Shown: one piece after another, positions 40,775-48,337 of the stretch | Numbering within the stretch: position 1 is the stretch's first letter | Layout of the letters: the number at the start of each line of letters is the position of its first letter | From: Actinomycetota bacterium | GTDB taxonomy: Bacteria > Actinomycetota > Actinomycetes > Actinomycetales > Microbacteriaceae | DNA length: 48,916 nucleotides | Direction of reading: 5' to 3' | Assembly (NCBI GenBank): GCA_005778835.1 | Contig: SXMG01000097.1 | Span: 1 to 48,916 of the forward strand | Program-made: the position numbers and the translations under genes | Notes under the pieces: generated by a model | Databases searched by the model: none | What the model was told of the DNA's origin: nothing | Seen by the model: only the letters and a program-made list of their open reading frames with translations

Positions 40775-41917
40775 GTGCTGCTGCGCATCGAGAACACTCC
40801 GCGCCCCTATGCCTGGGGCTCGCACACCGCGATCGCTGATCTGCTCGGCACGGCACCGTCGGGCGGGCCCGAGGCCGAGCTGTGGCTCGGCGACCACCCC
40901 GGCTCGCCGACGCGGATCGTCGGCGGGTCTGACGAGCCCGACCTCGCCGCCTACCTCACGGCGCGAGGCGAGAAGCTGCCGTTCTTGCTCAAGGTGCTCG
41001 CCGCCGCCGAGCCGCTCTCGCTGCAGGCCCACCCGACCATCGCGCAGGCGCGTGAGGGCTACGCCCGCGAGAACGCAGCCGGTATCGCGCTCGACGATCC
41101 CGCGCGCAACTACAAAGACGAGCTGCACAAGCCCGAGCTCATCTACGCGCTGAGCGACCCGTTCATCGCGCTCGCCGGGTTCCGCCCGGTCGAGGCCGCG
41201 CGCGCCGAGCTCGCGACGGTCGATGAGCCGTGCGTGAACGAGCTCATCGACCGGCTGACCGGTGACGATGCGCTCGCCGACACCGTGGCCTGGTTGCTCG
41301 AGGGCGGTCAGGAGATCACCCACCTCGCCATGGCGCTTGCCGATGAAGCAGGGGATTCGCACCCGCACGACCCTCATGGCACGTGGGCGACCGTTCGTCG
41401 CCTCGCGCACTACTACCCCGGTGACCCTGGCATCGTGCTCTCGGTCTTCATGCACACGGTCGTGCTGCGCCCGGGTGAGGCGCTCTATCTGCCGACCGGC
41501 AACATCCACTCGTACCAGCAGGGGCTCGCGATCGAGGTCATGGCCGCGAGCGACAACGTGCTGCGCGGCGGGCTCACCCCCAAGCACGTCGACGTGGCCG
41601 AGCTCATGACCGTGCTCGATGCGCGACCCGTGCCCGAGCCGCGCATCACGCCGACCACCCTTTCTGCGGGAGTGCAGCGCTTCGAGCCCGACGTCGTCGA
41701 TTTCGCCCTCACCGTCATCGACGCGGAGGCCGCCCACCGCGGCGTGAGCGTCGACGCGCGCGGTCGCGCCATCGTGCTCTGCCTCGACGGGCGGGTCACG
41801 TTGCAGGGCTCGCTCGTGCTCGAGCGCGGGCAGGCCGCGTTCTGCGATGACGCCGAGCTGAGCATCCACGGCGACGGCCGCATCGTCGTCGCGACGGGAG
41901 ATCACCCCGCCGCCTAG
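40775..41917 (+). CDS. manA: Mannose-6-phosphate isomerase, class I
   Basis: A 380-residue zinc cupin that interconverts fructose-6-phosphate and mannose-6-phosphate, the entry to GDP-mannose and related donors. Zinc ligands of the family are visible: Q84 and H86 in LQAHP, E121 in HKPEL, and H245 in GNIHSY. PYAWGS at the N terminus and VMAASDNVLRGGLTPKHVD near the middle are class I signatures. GTG start with AGGAGG four bases upstream. It stands alone between lipoprotein and CWB2 genes, and it supplies precursor for mannose-based glycans if those are made here (inference). Confidence 0.92.
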   Translation: MLLRIENTPRPYAWGSHTAIADLLGTAPSGGPEAELWLGDHPGSPTRIVGGSDEPDLAAYLTARGEKLPFLLKVLAAAEPLSLQAHPTIAQAREGYARENAAGIALDDPARNYKDELHKPELIYALSDPFIALAGFRPVEAARAELATVDEPCVNELIDRLTGDDALADTVAWLLEGGQEITHLAMALADEAGDSHPHDPHGTWATVRRLAHYYPGDPGIVLSVFMHTVVLRPGEALYLPTGNIHSYQQGLAIEVMAASDNVLRGGLTPKHVDVAELMTVLDARPVPEPRITPTTLSAGVQRFEPDVVDFALTVIDAEAAHRGVSVDARGRAIVLCLDGRVTLQGSLVLERGQAAFCDDAELSIHGDGRIVVATGDHPAA

Positions 41918-41949
41918 GCGTGCATCCCGGCGCGTACAGACAGGTCGGG

Positions 41950-41955
41950 TACCCT
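41950..41955 (+). promoter_or_regulatory. Candidate -10 box (TACCCT)
   Basis: TACCCT lies 29 bases before the GTG at 41985, followed by a GGGGGG purine run (41970-41975) that can serve as ribosome site. Confidence 0.35.
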
Positions 41956-41984
41956 GAGGGCTACGCACCGGGGGGTGAGTGCTC

Positions 41985-44084
41985 GTGGGGGTTCTGAAAG
42001 CGGCAGGTGTCGCGCTGCTCGTGGTCGCGCTGACCGGCGGCGCGCTCGTCGATCCGACGCCGACGACCGAGCCATCGCCGACTGCCGAGCCGGCGCCCAC
42101 CGCGACGCCGAGCCCCGACGCCCCCACCCCGGAGACCACGGGCACGCCGACGCCCGAGCCGACCGTCGAGCCGCCTGTCGATCCCGCGCCCGTGACCGCG
42201 CCCGCCCCGACTGCGGCGATGACGATCGACCGCATCGCCGGGCCCGACCGCTACTCGACCGCCGTGGCGGTGTCGCAGCAGTCGTTCAGCAGAGGTGCCC
42301 CCATCGTCTTTCTCGCGAGCGGCATCGACTACCCCGACGCCTTGAGCGCCGCGCCCGTCGCGGCGGTCGCGGGCGGGCCGCTGCTGCTCACGGCACCCAC
42401 GGGCCTCCCGGCCGTCGTCATCGCCGAGCTGCAGCGCCTCGACCCCGCGCGCGTCATCATCGTCGGCGCCGAGGTCGCCGTCGGTGCACGTGTCGCGCAG
42501 CAGCTCGTCGAGCTGGGTCTTGCACCCGAGCGCGTCTCCGGCCGCGACCGCTACGCGACCGCTCGAGCGCTCGTGCGCGCCTTCATCGACGACAGCACCG
42601 TCGCGTATGTCGCGACCGGCCGCAATTATCCGGATGCTCTCGCCGCCGCTGCGGCCGCCGGATCGATCGGCGCTCCGGTGCTGCTGGTCAACGGCCTCGC
42701 GTCGAGCCTCGATGCCGACTCGCTCGCACTGCTCGATGAGCTCGGCGTCGACCAGGCCCTCGTGGCCGGCGGGCCGACCGTGGTCTCAGAGGGCATCGAG
42801 ACCCAGCTCGAGAACGCCGTGACTTCGGTCGAGCGGCTGTCGGGCCGCGACCGCTACCTGACCGCCCTCGCGATCAACCAGCACGCCTTCACCGAGGCCG
42901 ACCGCGCGTTCGTCGCGACGGGGGCAGGGTTCGCCGACGCGTTGGCCGGCGCGGTCTTTGCGGCGAGCGAGCGGGCTCCGCTCTACTCGTCGCCTGTCGC
43001 ATGCCTGCCTCGCGCCTCGCTCGACGACATCACCGAGCGGCTGCAGGTGGCGCGACTGACTCTGCTCGGCGGCCCGCCCGCGCTGGGCCCGCGCGTCGCT
43101 GCCGGCGATGCCTGCTCGACCGTGGCCGATGACCGTGCGACGAGCATCGCCGAGCTCTCGACGGCACTCTCGCACCGCATGGCGACGCTGTCGGGCCGCT
43201 ACTCGGTGAGCGTGCGCGAACTGGGCGGGCTCGAGACCTCGGTGAGCCTCAACGGCTCCGACATGCAGGAGCCGGCGAGCGTCATGAAGCTCTTCGTGGC
43301 CTACGCCGTGCTCGACCGCATCGACGAAGGCCGACTGAGCTTCGCGACCGCGACGCGCTCGGGCGTGAGCGTGCAAGAGTGCCTGCGCGTGATGATCCAT
43401 GTCTCCGACAACTACTGCCACTGGGATCTCGTGGCGCTCATCGGCAACCAGAACCTGAACAACAAGTTCTGGACCGAGGGCTACACGCGCACGGTCTACG
43501 AGGGCCGCAGCGGCAACGGCACCTGGTACTCGTCGAAGCGCACGAGCACGAACGACGTGGCACTGCTGCTCTCGCGGCTCAACGACGGCACGCTGCTGAG
43601 CCCCGCCTCGACCGACCACTTCATCGGACTGCTCGAGACGCAGGTCTGGCGGCACCGCCTGCCGGCAGGCATGCCCCCCGGCACCCCGATCGCCAACAAG
43701 ACCGGCTACCTGTGGGTATCGACCGGCTACATCCACGCCGACGTCGGCATCGTCTCGAGCCCGCACGGCCCGATCGTGGTCGCGATCATCGGCAGCCGCA
43801 ACGCCACGGCGGCGGGCGTGCGCGCGCTCGGTCGCGTGGCCTACGAGCACTTCAACGGCCCCGTCTCGACGACCGCGGCCTACGCCGACACGAACCTCAT
43901 CACGACCCGCACGGTCTCGTACTACCAGAACGCCGGCAACACCCAGCTCGGCGTCATCGCCGCCGGGCAGCGGGTCGAGGCCTACGCGAGCGCGCGCGAC
44001 TGGTACCGGGTGGCGTACGGCGGGCGCTACGTCTACATCCACTCGTCGGCGCTGCGCAACTACTACGACTACCCCCGGCGCTGA
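41985..44084 (+). CDS. CWB2 protein fused to a class A beta-lactamase/transpeptidase-like domain
   Basis: A 699-residue exported protein with an unusual order. The signal segment is about 1-22, a Pro/Thr/Glu linker about 23-75, three CWB2 repeats about 80-380 (third with Cys pair PVAC…GDAC), a serine hydrolase domain about 385-635, and a C-terminal SH3-like segment (about 640-699, ending YVYIHSSALRNYY). The hydrolase has S432-V-M-K435, S474-D-N476 and K572-T-G574, the three motifs of penicillin-recognising enzymes. The Glu-x-x-Leu-Asn omega-loop motif of class A beta-lactamases is not seen, so a D,D-carboxypeptidase- or inactive-lactamase-like role is favoured. GTG 41985 is preferred over GTG 41979 for ribosome-site spacing. 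CWB2 repeats are N-terminal here, opposite to the other five. Confidence 0.85.
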   Translation: MGVLKAAGVALLVVALTGGALVDPTPTTEPSPTAEPAPTATPSPDAPTPETTGTPTPEPTVEPPVDPAPVTAPAPTAAMTIDRIAGPDRYSTAVAVSQQSFSRGAPIVFLASGIDYPDALSAAPVAAVAGGPLLLTAPTGLPAVVIAELQRLDPARVIIVGAEVAVGARVAQQLVELGLAPERVSGRDRYATARALVRAFIDDSTVAYVATGRNYPDALAAAAAAGSIGAPVLLVNGLASSLDADSLALLDELGVDQALVAGGPTVVSEGIETQLENAVTSVERLSGRDRYLTALAINQHAFTEADRAFVATGAGFADALAGAVFAASERAPLYSSPVACLPRASLDDITERLQVARLTLLGGPPALGPRVAAGDACSTVADDRATSIAELSTALSHRMATLSGRYSVSVRELGGLETSVSLNGSDMQEPASVMKLFVAYAVLDRIDEGRLSFATATRSGVSVQECLRVMIHVSDNYCHWDLVALIGNQNLNNKFWTEGYTRTVYEGRSGNGTWYSSKRTSTNDVALLLSRLNDGTLLSPASTDHFIGLLETQVWRHRLPAGMPPGTPIANKTGYLWVSTGYIHADVGIVSSPHGPIVVAIIGSRNATAAGVRALGRVAYEHFNGPVSTTAAYADTNLITTRTVSYYQNAGNTQLGVIAAGQRVEAYASARDWYRVAYGGRYVYIHSSALRNYYDYPRR

Positions 44085-44090
44085 CCGCCG

Positions 44091-44630
44091 CTAGAACTTG
44101 GGCAGGTACGACCGCACGTCGACGGGAATCTCGTCGGAATCCCACGGCAGCAGAATACGGTCGGGCTGCCCGTAGATGTAGGTCTCGGTTGGCATGTTGA
44201 TGAAGTGCGTCTCGGCCTGACTGAGGTTGATGAGCAGATGCCATACTCCGACCGGAATGCGCATCTGCATCGTGCCGCGGGCAGTGAGGTGCACGCGCTG
44301 CAGCACCCCTTCGGTCGGCGAGCCGGGGCGCCCGTCGTAGAGCAGCGCGAGCATCTCGCCGACGGCGATCGAATAGCGGTCGACCTTGCGCTCGTGCCGC
44401 GCCCAGCCCTTGATCTGGCCGGGGAACAGCGAGGTCTGATACACGTGCACGATCGGCTCGGGGCCGAGGTCGGGCTGCCCGTTGTAGAGCTCATGCAGCG
44501 ACCCGCGGTGGTCGACGTGCACGGGCGGCCGTCGGGTGATGACGCCGTCGATGATGGTCGCGGTCGAGCGGCCCTCGGGGGTCACGGTCTGCACGTCGGG
44601 AGTGCCGGGAAGCGTCGGTTCTGTCGACAT
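44091..44630 (-). CDS. RmlC-like cupin (dTDP-sugar 3,5-epimerase family, divergent)
   Basis: A 179-residue single-domain cupin. HVDHRGSLHELY at the N terminus, VYQTSLFPGQIKGWARHERKVDRY and MQMRIPVGVWHLLIN match the layout of dTDP-4-dehydrorhamnose 3,5-epimerase-like proteins. In canonical RmlC the catalytic His lies in a RGLHxQ motif; here the region reads KGWARHE, so the reaction may differ (isomerase, or non-catalytic sugar binding). No other rhamnose genes are in the window. ATG with a CATACT box six bases before it, so likely leaderless; it ends seven bases from the convergent CWB2-transpeptidase gene. Confidence 0.78.
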   Translation of the reverse strand: MSTEPTLPGTPDVQTVTPEGRSTATIIDGVITRRPPVHVDHRGSLHELYNGQPDLGPEPIVHVYQTSLFPGQIKGWARHERKVDRYSIAVGEMLALLYDGRPGSPTEGVLQRVHLTARGTMQMRIPVGVWHLLINLSQAETHFINMPTETYIYGQPDRILLPWDSDEIPVDVRSYLPKF

Positions 44631-44636
44631 GTGCTC

Positions 44637-44642
44637 AGTATG
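44637..44642 (-). promoter_or_regulatory. Candidate leaderless -10 box (CATACT)
   Basis: On the minus strand CATACT (one mismatch from TATACT) ends six bases before the ATG at 44630. Confidence 0.4.
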
Positions 44643-44661
44643 CCCGCAACGGCCACGCTCG

Positions 44662-45744
44662 TCAGCGGTCGCGCCCGAGCCGACGCAGGCGGCGCAGCGG
44701 TGCGGTTGCGCGCCACGACAGCGTCGAGCGCGTGGCCTCGAGCTCGGCCCGGGCCGCGTCGAGCTGCTCGAGGGCGGTGCTGAGGCCGTCGCTCAGCTCG
44801 TCGCGGCGCGCCTCCAGTGCCGTCACCTGCGCGCGACGCTCGCGCTCGGCCCAGCGCCCGAACTGCACGACGATGTCGGCGGCTTCGCGCGCGCACCACT
44901 GCTCGACCTCGGCGTCGCGCCCGCTCGTGCAGTCGTGCGGCTCGGCGCGCGCCGCGCCGTCGGGCAGCTGGGCGACGACGCGGCCCCAGCGCTCGTGCAC
45001 GCGCGGCGTGAGGCGGTCGTTGAGGTAGCGGCGCAGCATCCCGGGGGCCGATTGATCGGCGCCGTGCAGGGTCGTCGCCGCCCCCACGAGCGCGACCCCC
45101 CAGCCGTGCGCGCGCAGGTGCGAGCAGGTGTCGAGGTCGACATAGGTGAGCGGGTAGAGCGAGGGGTCGGCGCCGCCGATGTCGTCCCACGCCCGGGTGC
45201 GCACGAGCAGGCCCTTGCTCGTCACCCAGTCGAGGCGTGCGACACCCTCGGGGCGCTCGAGGTGCGAGGTGTCGGTGCTGCTCCAGGCGAGCAGGTCGTC
45301 GGGCACGCACCACCCGCCGTTGAAGCGGTGCACGGCGCCCGACTCATCCACGCGCACCGAGCCGAACGCGCCCACCTCGAGGTGCTGATCGGCCGCGTCG
45401 ACGAGCGCGTCGAGCCAGCCGGGCAGCACGACCATGTCGTCTTGCACCCAGACGAAGAGCTCGGTGCTCACGTGCCGCCGCCCGGCGTGCAGCCCGCCCG
45501 CCCAGCCCAGGTTCAGTGCGGGCTCGACGGTGCGCACGCCGACCGCGTCGACATCAGCGGCGATCGACGTATCGACCGGCGCGTCGAGCGGGTTGACCAC
45601 GCACACGATCGAGAACGGCGTGCGTGCCTCGTGCCCGACGAGCGAGGCCAGGCAGTCGACGAGCCGCTGCGTGCGCCCGAGCGCGACCACCACGAGCGTC
45701 ACGCGAGCGCTCGCGGCATCGGGGTGGTGGTCGGGCAGATACAC
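44662..45744 (-). CDS. Family 2 glycosyltransferase with C-terminal coiled coil
   Basis: A 360-residue GT-A transferase, rhamnosyltransferase-like in layout. It has VTLVVVALGRTQRLVDCL at the start, NLGWAGGLHAGRRHV, the acidic metal motif WVQDDMVVLPGW, and a late TYVDLDTCSHLRAHGWGVALV block with HGADQS in place of the usual HxxxxS. The last 80 residues form a charged coiled coil (alternating Ala/Leu/Glu/Arg, about 270-345) that may support dimerisation. The start is GTG at 45744 with TAGGCT nine bases upstream. It lies next to the RmlC-like gene on the same strand, 31 bases apart. Donor unknown. Confidence 0.83.
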   Translation of the reverse strand: MYLPDHHPDAASARVTLVVVALGRTQRLVDCLASLVGHEARTPFSIVCVVNPLDAPVDTSIAADVDAVGVRTVEPALNLGWAGGLHAGRRHVSTELFVWVQDDMVVLPGWLDALVDAADQHLEVGAFGSVRVDESGAVHRFNGGWCVPDDLLAWSSTDTSHLERPEGVARLDWVTSKGLLVRTRAWDDIGGADPSLYPLTYVDLDTCSHLRAHGWGVALVGAATTLHGADQSAPGMLRRYLNDRLTPRVHERWGRVVAQLPDGAARAEPHDCTSGRDAEVEQWCAREAADIVVQFGRWAERERRAQVTALEARRDELSDGLSTALEQLDAARAELEATRSTLSWRATAPLRRLRRLGRDR

Positions 45745-45753
45745 GGTGAACTC

Positions 45754-45759
45754 AGCCTA
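45754..45759 (-). promoter_or_regulatory. Candidate -10 box (TAGGCT), near-leaderless
   Basis: On the minus strand TAGGCT ends nine bases before the GTG at 45744, so the transcript would have a leader of only a few bases or none. Confidence 0.4.
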
Positions 45760-45800
45760 CGAGCGGGCCGCTTCATGGCCGACGATTCTCGTGATTTGTG

Positions 45801-45806
45801 TATGAT
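45801..45806 (+). promoter_or_regulatory. -10 box (TATGAT) for the sixth CWB2 gene
   Basis: TATGAT in an AT-rich stretch, 57 bases before the GTG at 45864, with AGAAAGAG (45848-45855) as a possible ribosome site. No convincing -35. Confidence 0.5.
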
Positions 45807-45863
45807 CCTCACACAGCGCGACGGCCGTCGAAGCTTCACCTTTTCGCAGAAAGAGCTTCGCCC

Positions 45864-48293
45864 GTGAGTCACAGCAACCGTCGGCTTCGCGCCGCCGCCG
45901 CCGTGGGTCTCGTTCTGTCTCTCTCCCTGGGGTCGGCCATCGCCCCCGGGGTTGCCGCCGACGCCTCCGGCGACACCGCCAGCATCTCCGGTGTGCTCAT
46001 CATGCCGGACGGCCTCGCCATACCCACCGCAGGCCAGCAGCTGCGCGTGACCAAGGTGGCGTCGGTGAACGGAGTACCGACGGGCATCGTGGGTACGACG
46101 GTCGCCGCTGACGGCAGCTTCGTCCTGAGCGGGCTCGCCGCTGACGAAGAGCACCACATCCTCTTCTCCCAACTGTCAGGCTCATCGGTGCTGCGCATGT
46201 ACTACGGCGGTGCCTTCACGTTCGAGGCGAGCGTGCCGCTCGTGCTCGCGCCCGGCGAGAACCGAGACCTCGGCTCGATCCAATTGCATCGCCCCGGCTC
46301 GATCAGCGGCTCGCTGTCGAACGAAGACGGCACCGACTTCACCCCGGCGATCACGATCGTGAGCGGGCCATCGCCGCTCGTGGGCACGGGGCCGACATAC
46401 AATCGCTTCGCACAGACGTACGTCATCGGCGGCCTGTACCCCGGCAACTATGTGGTGCGGTTCGCCGAATGCTGTCAGGGCCTGACCTGGAAGTCGGTCT
46501 ACAACGGTGAGTACTTGACTGCAGAAGCGGCAGTTCCCATTTCCGTCGGCCTCAGTGAGAACGTCACGGTCGATGCGACGCTCCCACCGGCACGGTCGAT
46601 CTCGGGGGTTTTCTCCGTCGACCGAGACCCCAGTGTGACCACGCCGATTCTCAGCACGATCAGCCTTCGACCTTTCCCGGGGCTCGAAGCAGGCACGCCG
46701 CAGCGCGGTACGCAGGTCTTCGCCGAGGGCGAGTTCGTGCTGTCCGGAATCGAGCCTGGCGCCTATCAGATCTGCGCTCGCGATGAGGGCTCCCGGCAGT
46801 ACCAGGCCATCTTCACCCAGTGCTTCGGGCAAGACGATGCGAATCCTGACGGCGTGCCCGTCATCATGGGCACGGAGTCACGAGGTGGCATCGACCTGAC
46901 GGTGCAAGGAGCCACGCGCATCACCGTGTCGGGCCTGGGGCGAGCTGATCCGGCGGACGCCGGTGCACGTATTCCCATCACCCACAGCTATGCGTTCTTC
47001 TGGCGGTTCGACGAGCAGCAAGGCTTCTGGGTTCGAGAAGCACAAGCCTCCTCCATCGGCGGTGGGTTCGGGATCTTGTCGAGCCCGCCGATGCGCGAGG
47101 GCGACTATCGGGTGCAGTTGCAGTACCTGGTCGACGGAGAACTGTACGAGCCAACTCGGCAATACCGCGAGTACTGGCCGGGCGGAGTCACGAGATTCAC
47201 TGAGGCCGAGATCATCTCGCCGGTTCGGGGCGAGCTCGTTGATCTCGGGCCGACTGATGTCTCGCCCACGCCTCTCGACATCACTCGATTGTCGGGCCCC
47301 AACCGCTTTGCGGGGTCGGCGGCGATCTCGCGCGAGCTCATTCCGACTCCGCCCGTGAACGTCGTCTACATCGCGAACGGGCTCAACTACCCCGACGCCC
47401 TCTCGGCCGGCCCCGCGGTCTCGGCCGAGGGCGGCACTCTGCTGCTCGTGCAGCCGAACCTCATTCCGGCCGAGATCGAGACCGAGCTGCGACGACTGCA
47501 GCCAGACCGCATCGTGATCGTCGGCAGCACGCGCACCGTGAGCGCCGCGGTCGAGACACAACTGCAAGCGTTCGTCGATTCGCCGAGCGACATAGAGCGT
47601 CGCAGCGGTACCGATCGCTACGACACCGCCCGCCGCGTGGTGCGCGAGGCTTTCGAGGGCTCGACCGGCATGACTGTCGTGATCGCCACGGGCTCGAACT
47701 ACCCCGACGCGCTCGCCGCCGGCCCGGTCGCCGCAGCCCTGGGTGGGCCAGTGCTGCTGGTGAACGGCAACCGCCCGTCGCTCGATGCCGCGACGGTTGC
47801 GCTGCTCGACGAGCTGCAGCCTGAAGCGTTCCTCATTGCGGGCGGCACCAACACCGTCAGTGCCGGCATCGAGGCTCAGCTCTTGAGCCGCACCTCTGAG
47901 GTGTATCGCGCTGCGGGCCGTGACCGCTACGAGACCGGGCGCATCCTCAACAGCATCTTCGTGCCGCAGTACGGCTTCAGGTACAACGAGCTCGGCGGCA
48001 CCGACCTGGTCTACGTCGCAACGGGCACGGGCTTCGCCGACGCTCTCGCGGGCGGTCCTCTGGCAGCGCGCGACGGCGCTCCGCTCTATCTGACTCCGCC
48101 ACGCTGCTTGGGCGCGGGCATCGTCGATGCGGTCGAAGACCTCGGCGCCCGCGAGATCGTGATTCTCGGAGGGCCCCCCGCCGTGTCGACGGCGGTCGAG
48201 GCGGGCGTCGAGTGCGCCGTGAGCGCGACGCGCGGTGAGGCGACCGAGCTGCAGCGCGCTCTGGGCGAGCTGCTGGCCGCTCGTGAGCCGTGA
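45864..48293 (+). CDS. Secreted carboxypeptidase-regulatory-like repeat protein with three CWB2 repeats
   Basis: An 809-residue exported protein. The signal peptide is about 1-32. Four beta-sandwich repeats (about 35-465) have ISGxL/V starts, DGSFVLSGL or EGEFVLSGIEPGAY turns and aromatic-Gly elements such as MYYGG, SVYNG and EYWPGG, the same grammar as in the 25687 protein. Three CWB2 repeats follow (471-790), the last with Cys pair PPRC…VEC, and then a short charged tail. GTG at 45864 is chosen because the basic-hydrophobic signal begins there; the upstream extension lacks signal features. Codon use is slightly less GC-biased in the repeat region. Probably a surface adhesin or structural protein. 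Confidence 0.84.
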   Translation: MSHSNRRLRAAAAVGLVLSLSLGSAIAPGVAADASGDTASISGVLIMPDGLAIPTAGQQLRVTKVASVNGVPTGIVGTTVAADGSFVLSGLAADEEHHILFSQLSGSSVLRMYYGGAFTFEASVPLVLAPGENRDLGSIQLHRPGSISGSLSNEDGTDFTPAITIVSGPSPLVGTGPTYNRFAQTYVIGGLYPGNYVVRFAECCQGLTWKSVYNGEYLTAEAAVPISVGLSENVTVDATLPPARSISGVFSVDRDPSVTTPILSTISLRPFPGLEAGTPQRGTQVFAEGEFVLSGIEPGAYQICARDEGSRQYQAIFTQCFGQDDANPDGVPVIMGTESRGGIDLTVQGATRITVSGLGRADPADAGARIPITHSYAFFWRFDEQQGFWVREAQASSIGGGFGILSSPPMREGDYRVQLQYLVDGELYEPTRQYREYWPGGVTRFTEAEIISPVRGELVDLGPTDVSPTPLDITRLSGPNRFAGSAAISRELIPTPPVNVVYIANGLNYPDALSAGPAVSAEGGTLLLVQPNLIPAEIETELRRLQPDRIVIVGSTRTVSAAVETQLQAFVDSPSDIERRSGTDRYDTARRVVREAFEGSTGMTVVIATGSNYPDALAAGPVAAALGGPVLLVNGNRPSLDAATVALLDELQPEAFLIAGGTNTVSAGIEAQLLSRTSEVYRAAGRDRYETGRILNSIFVPQYGFRYNELGGTDLVYVATGTGFADALAGGPLAARDGAPLYLTPPRCLGAGIVDAVEDLGAREIVILGGPPAVSTAVEAGVECAVSATRGEATELQRALGELLAAREP

Positions 48294-48325
48294 CGACGCA
48301 CGCCCGGTCGGTCGCACGGTGGGCC

Positions 48326-48331
48326 TAGCCT
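48326..48331 (+). promoter_or_regulatory. Candidate leaderless -10 box (TAGCCT)
   Basis: TAGCCT ends exactly six bases before the ATG at 48338; no ribosome site lies between. Confidence 0.5.
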
Positions 48332-48337
48332 AAGAGC

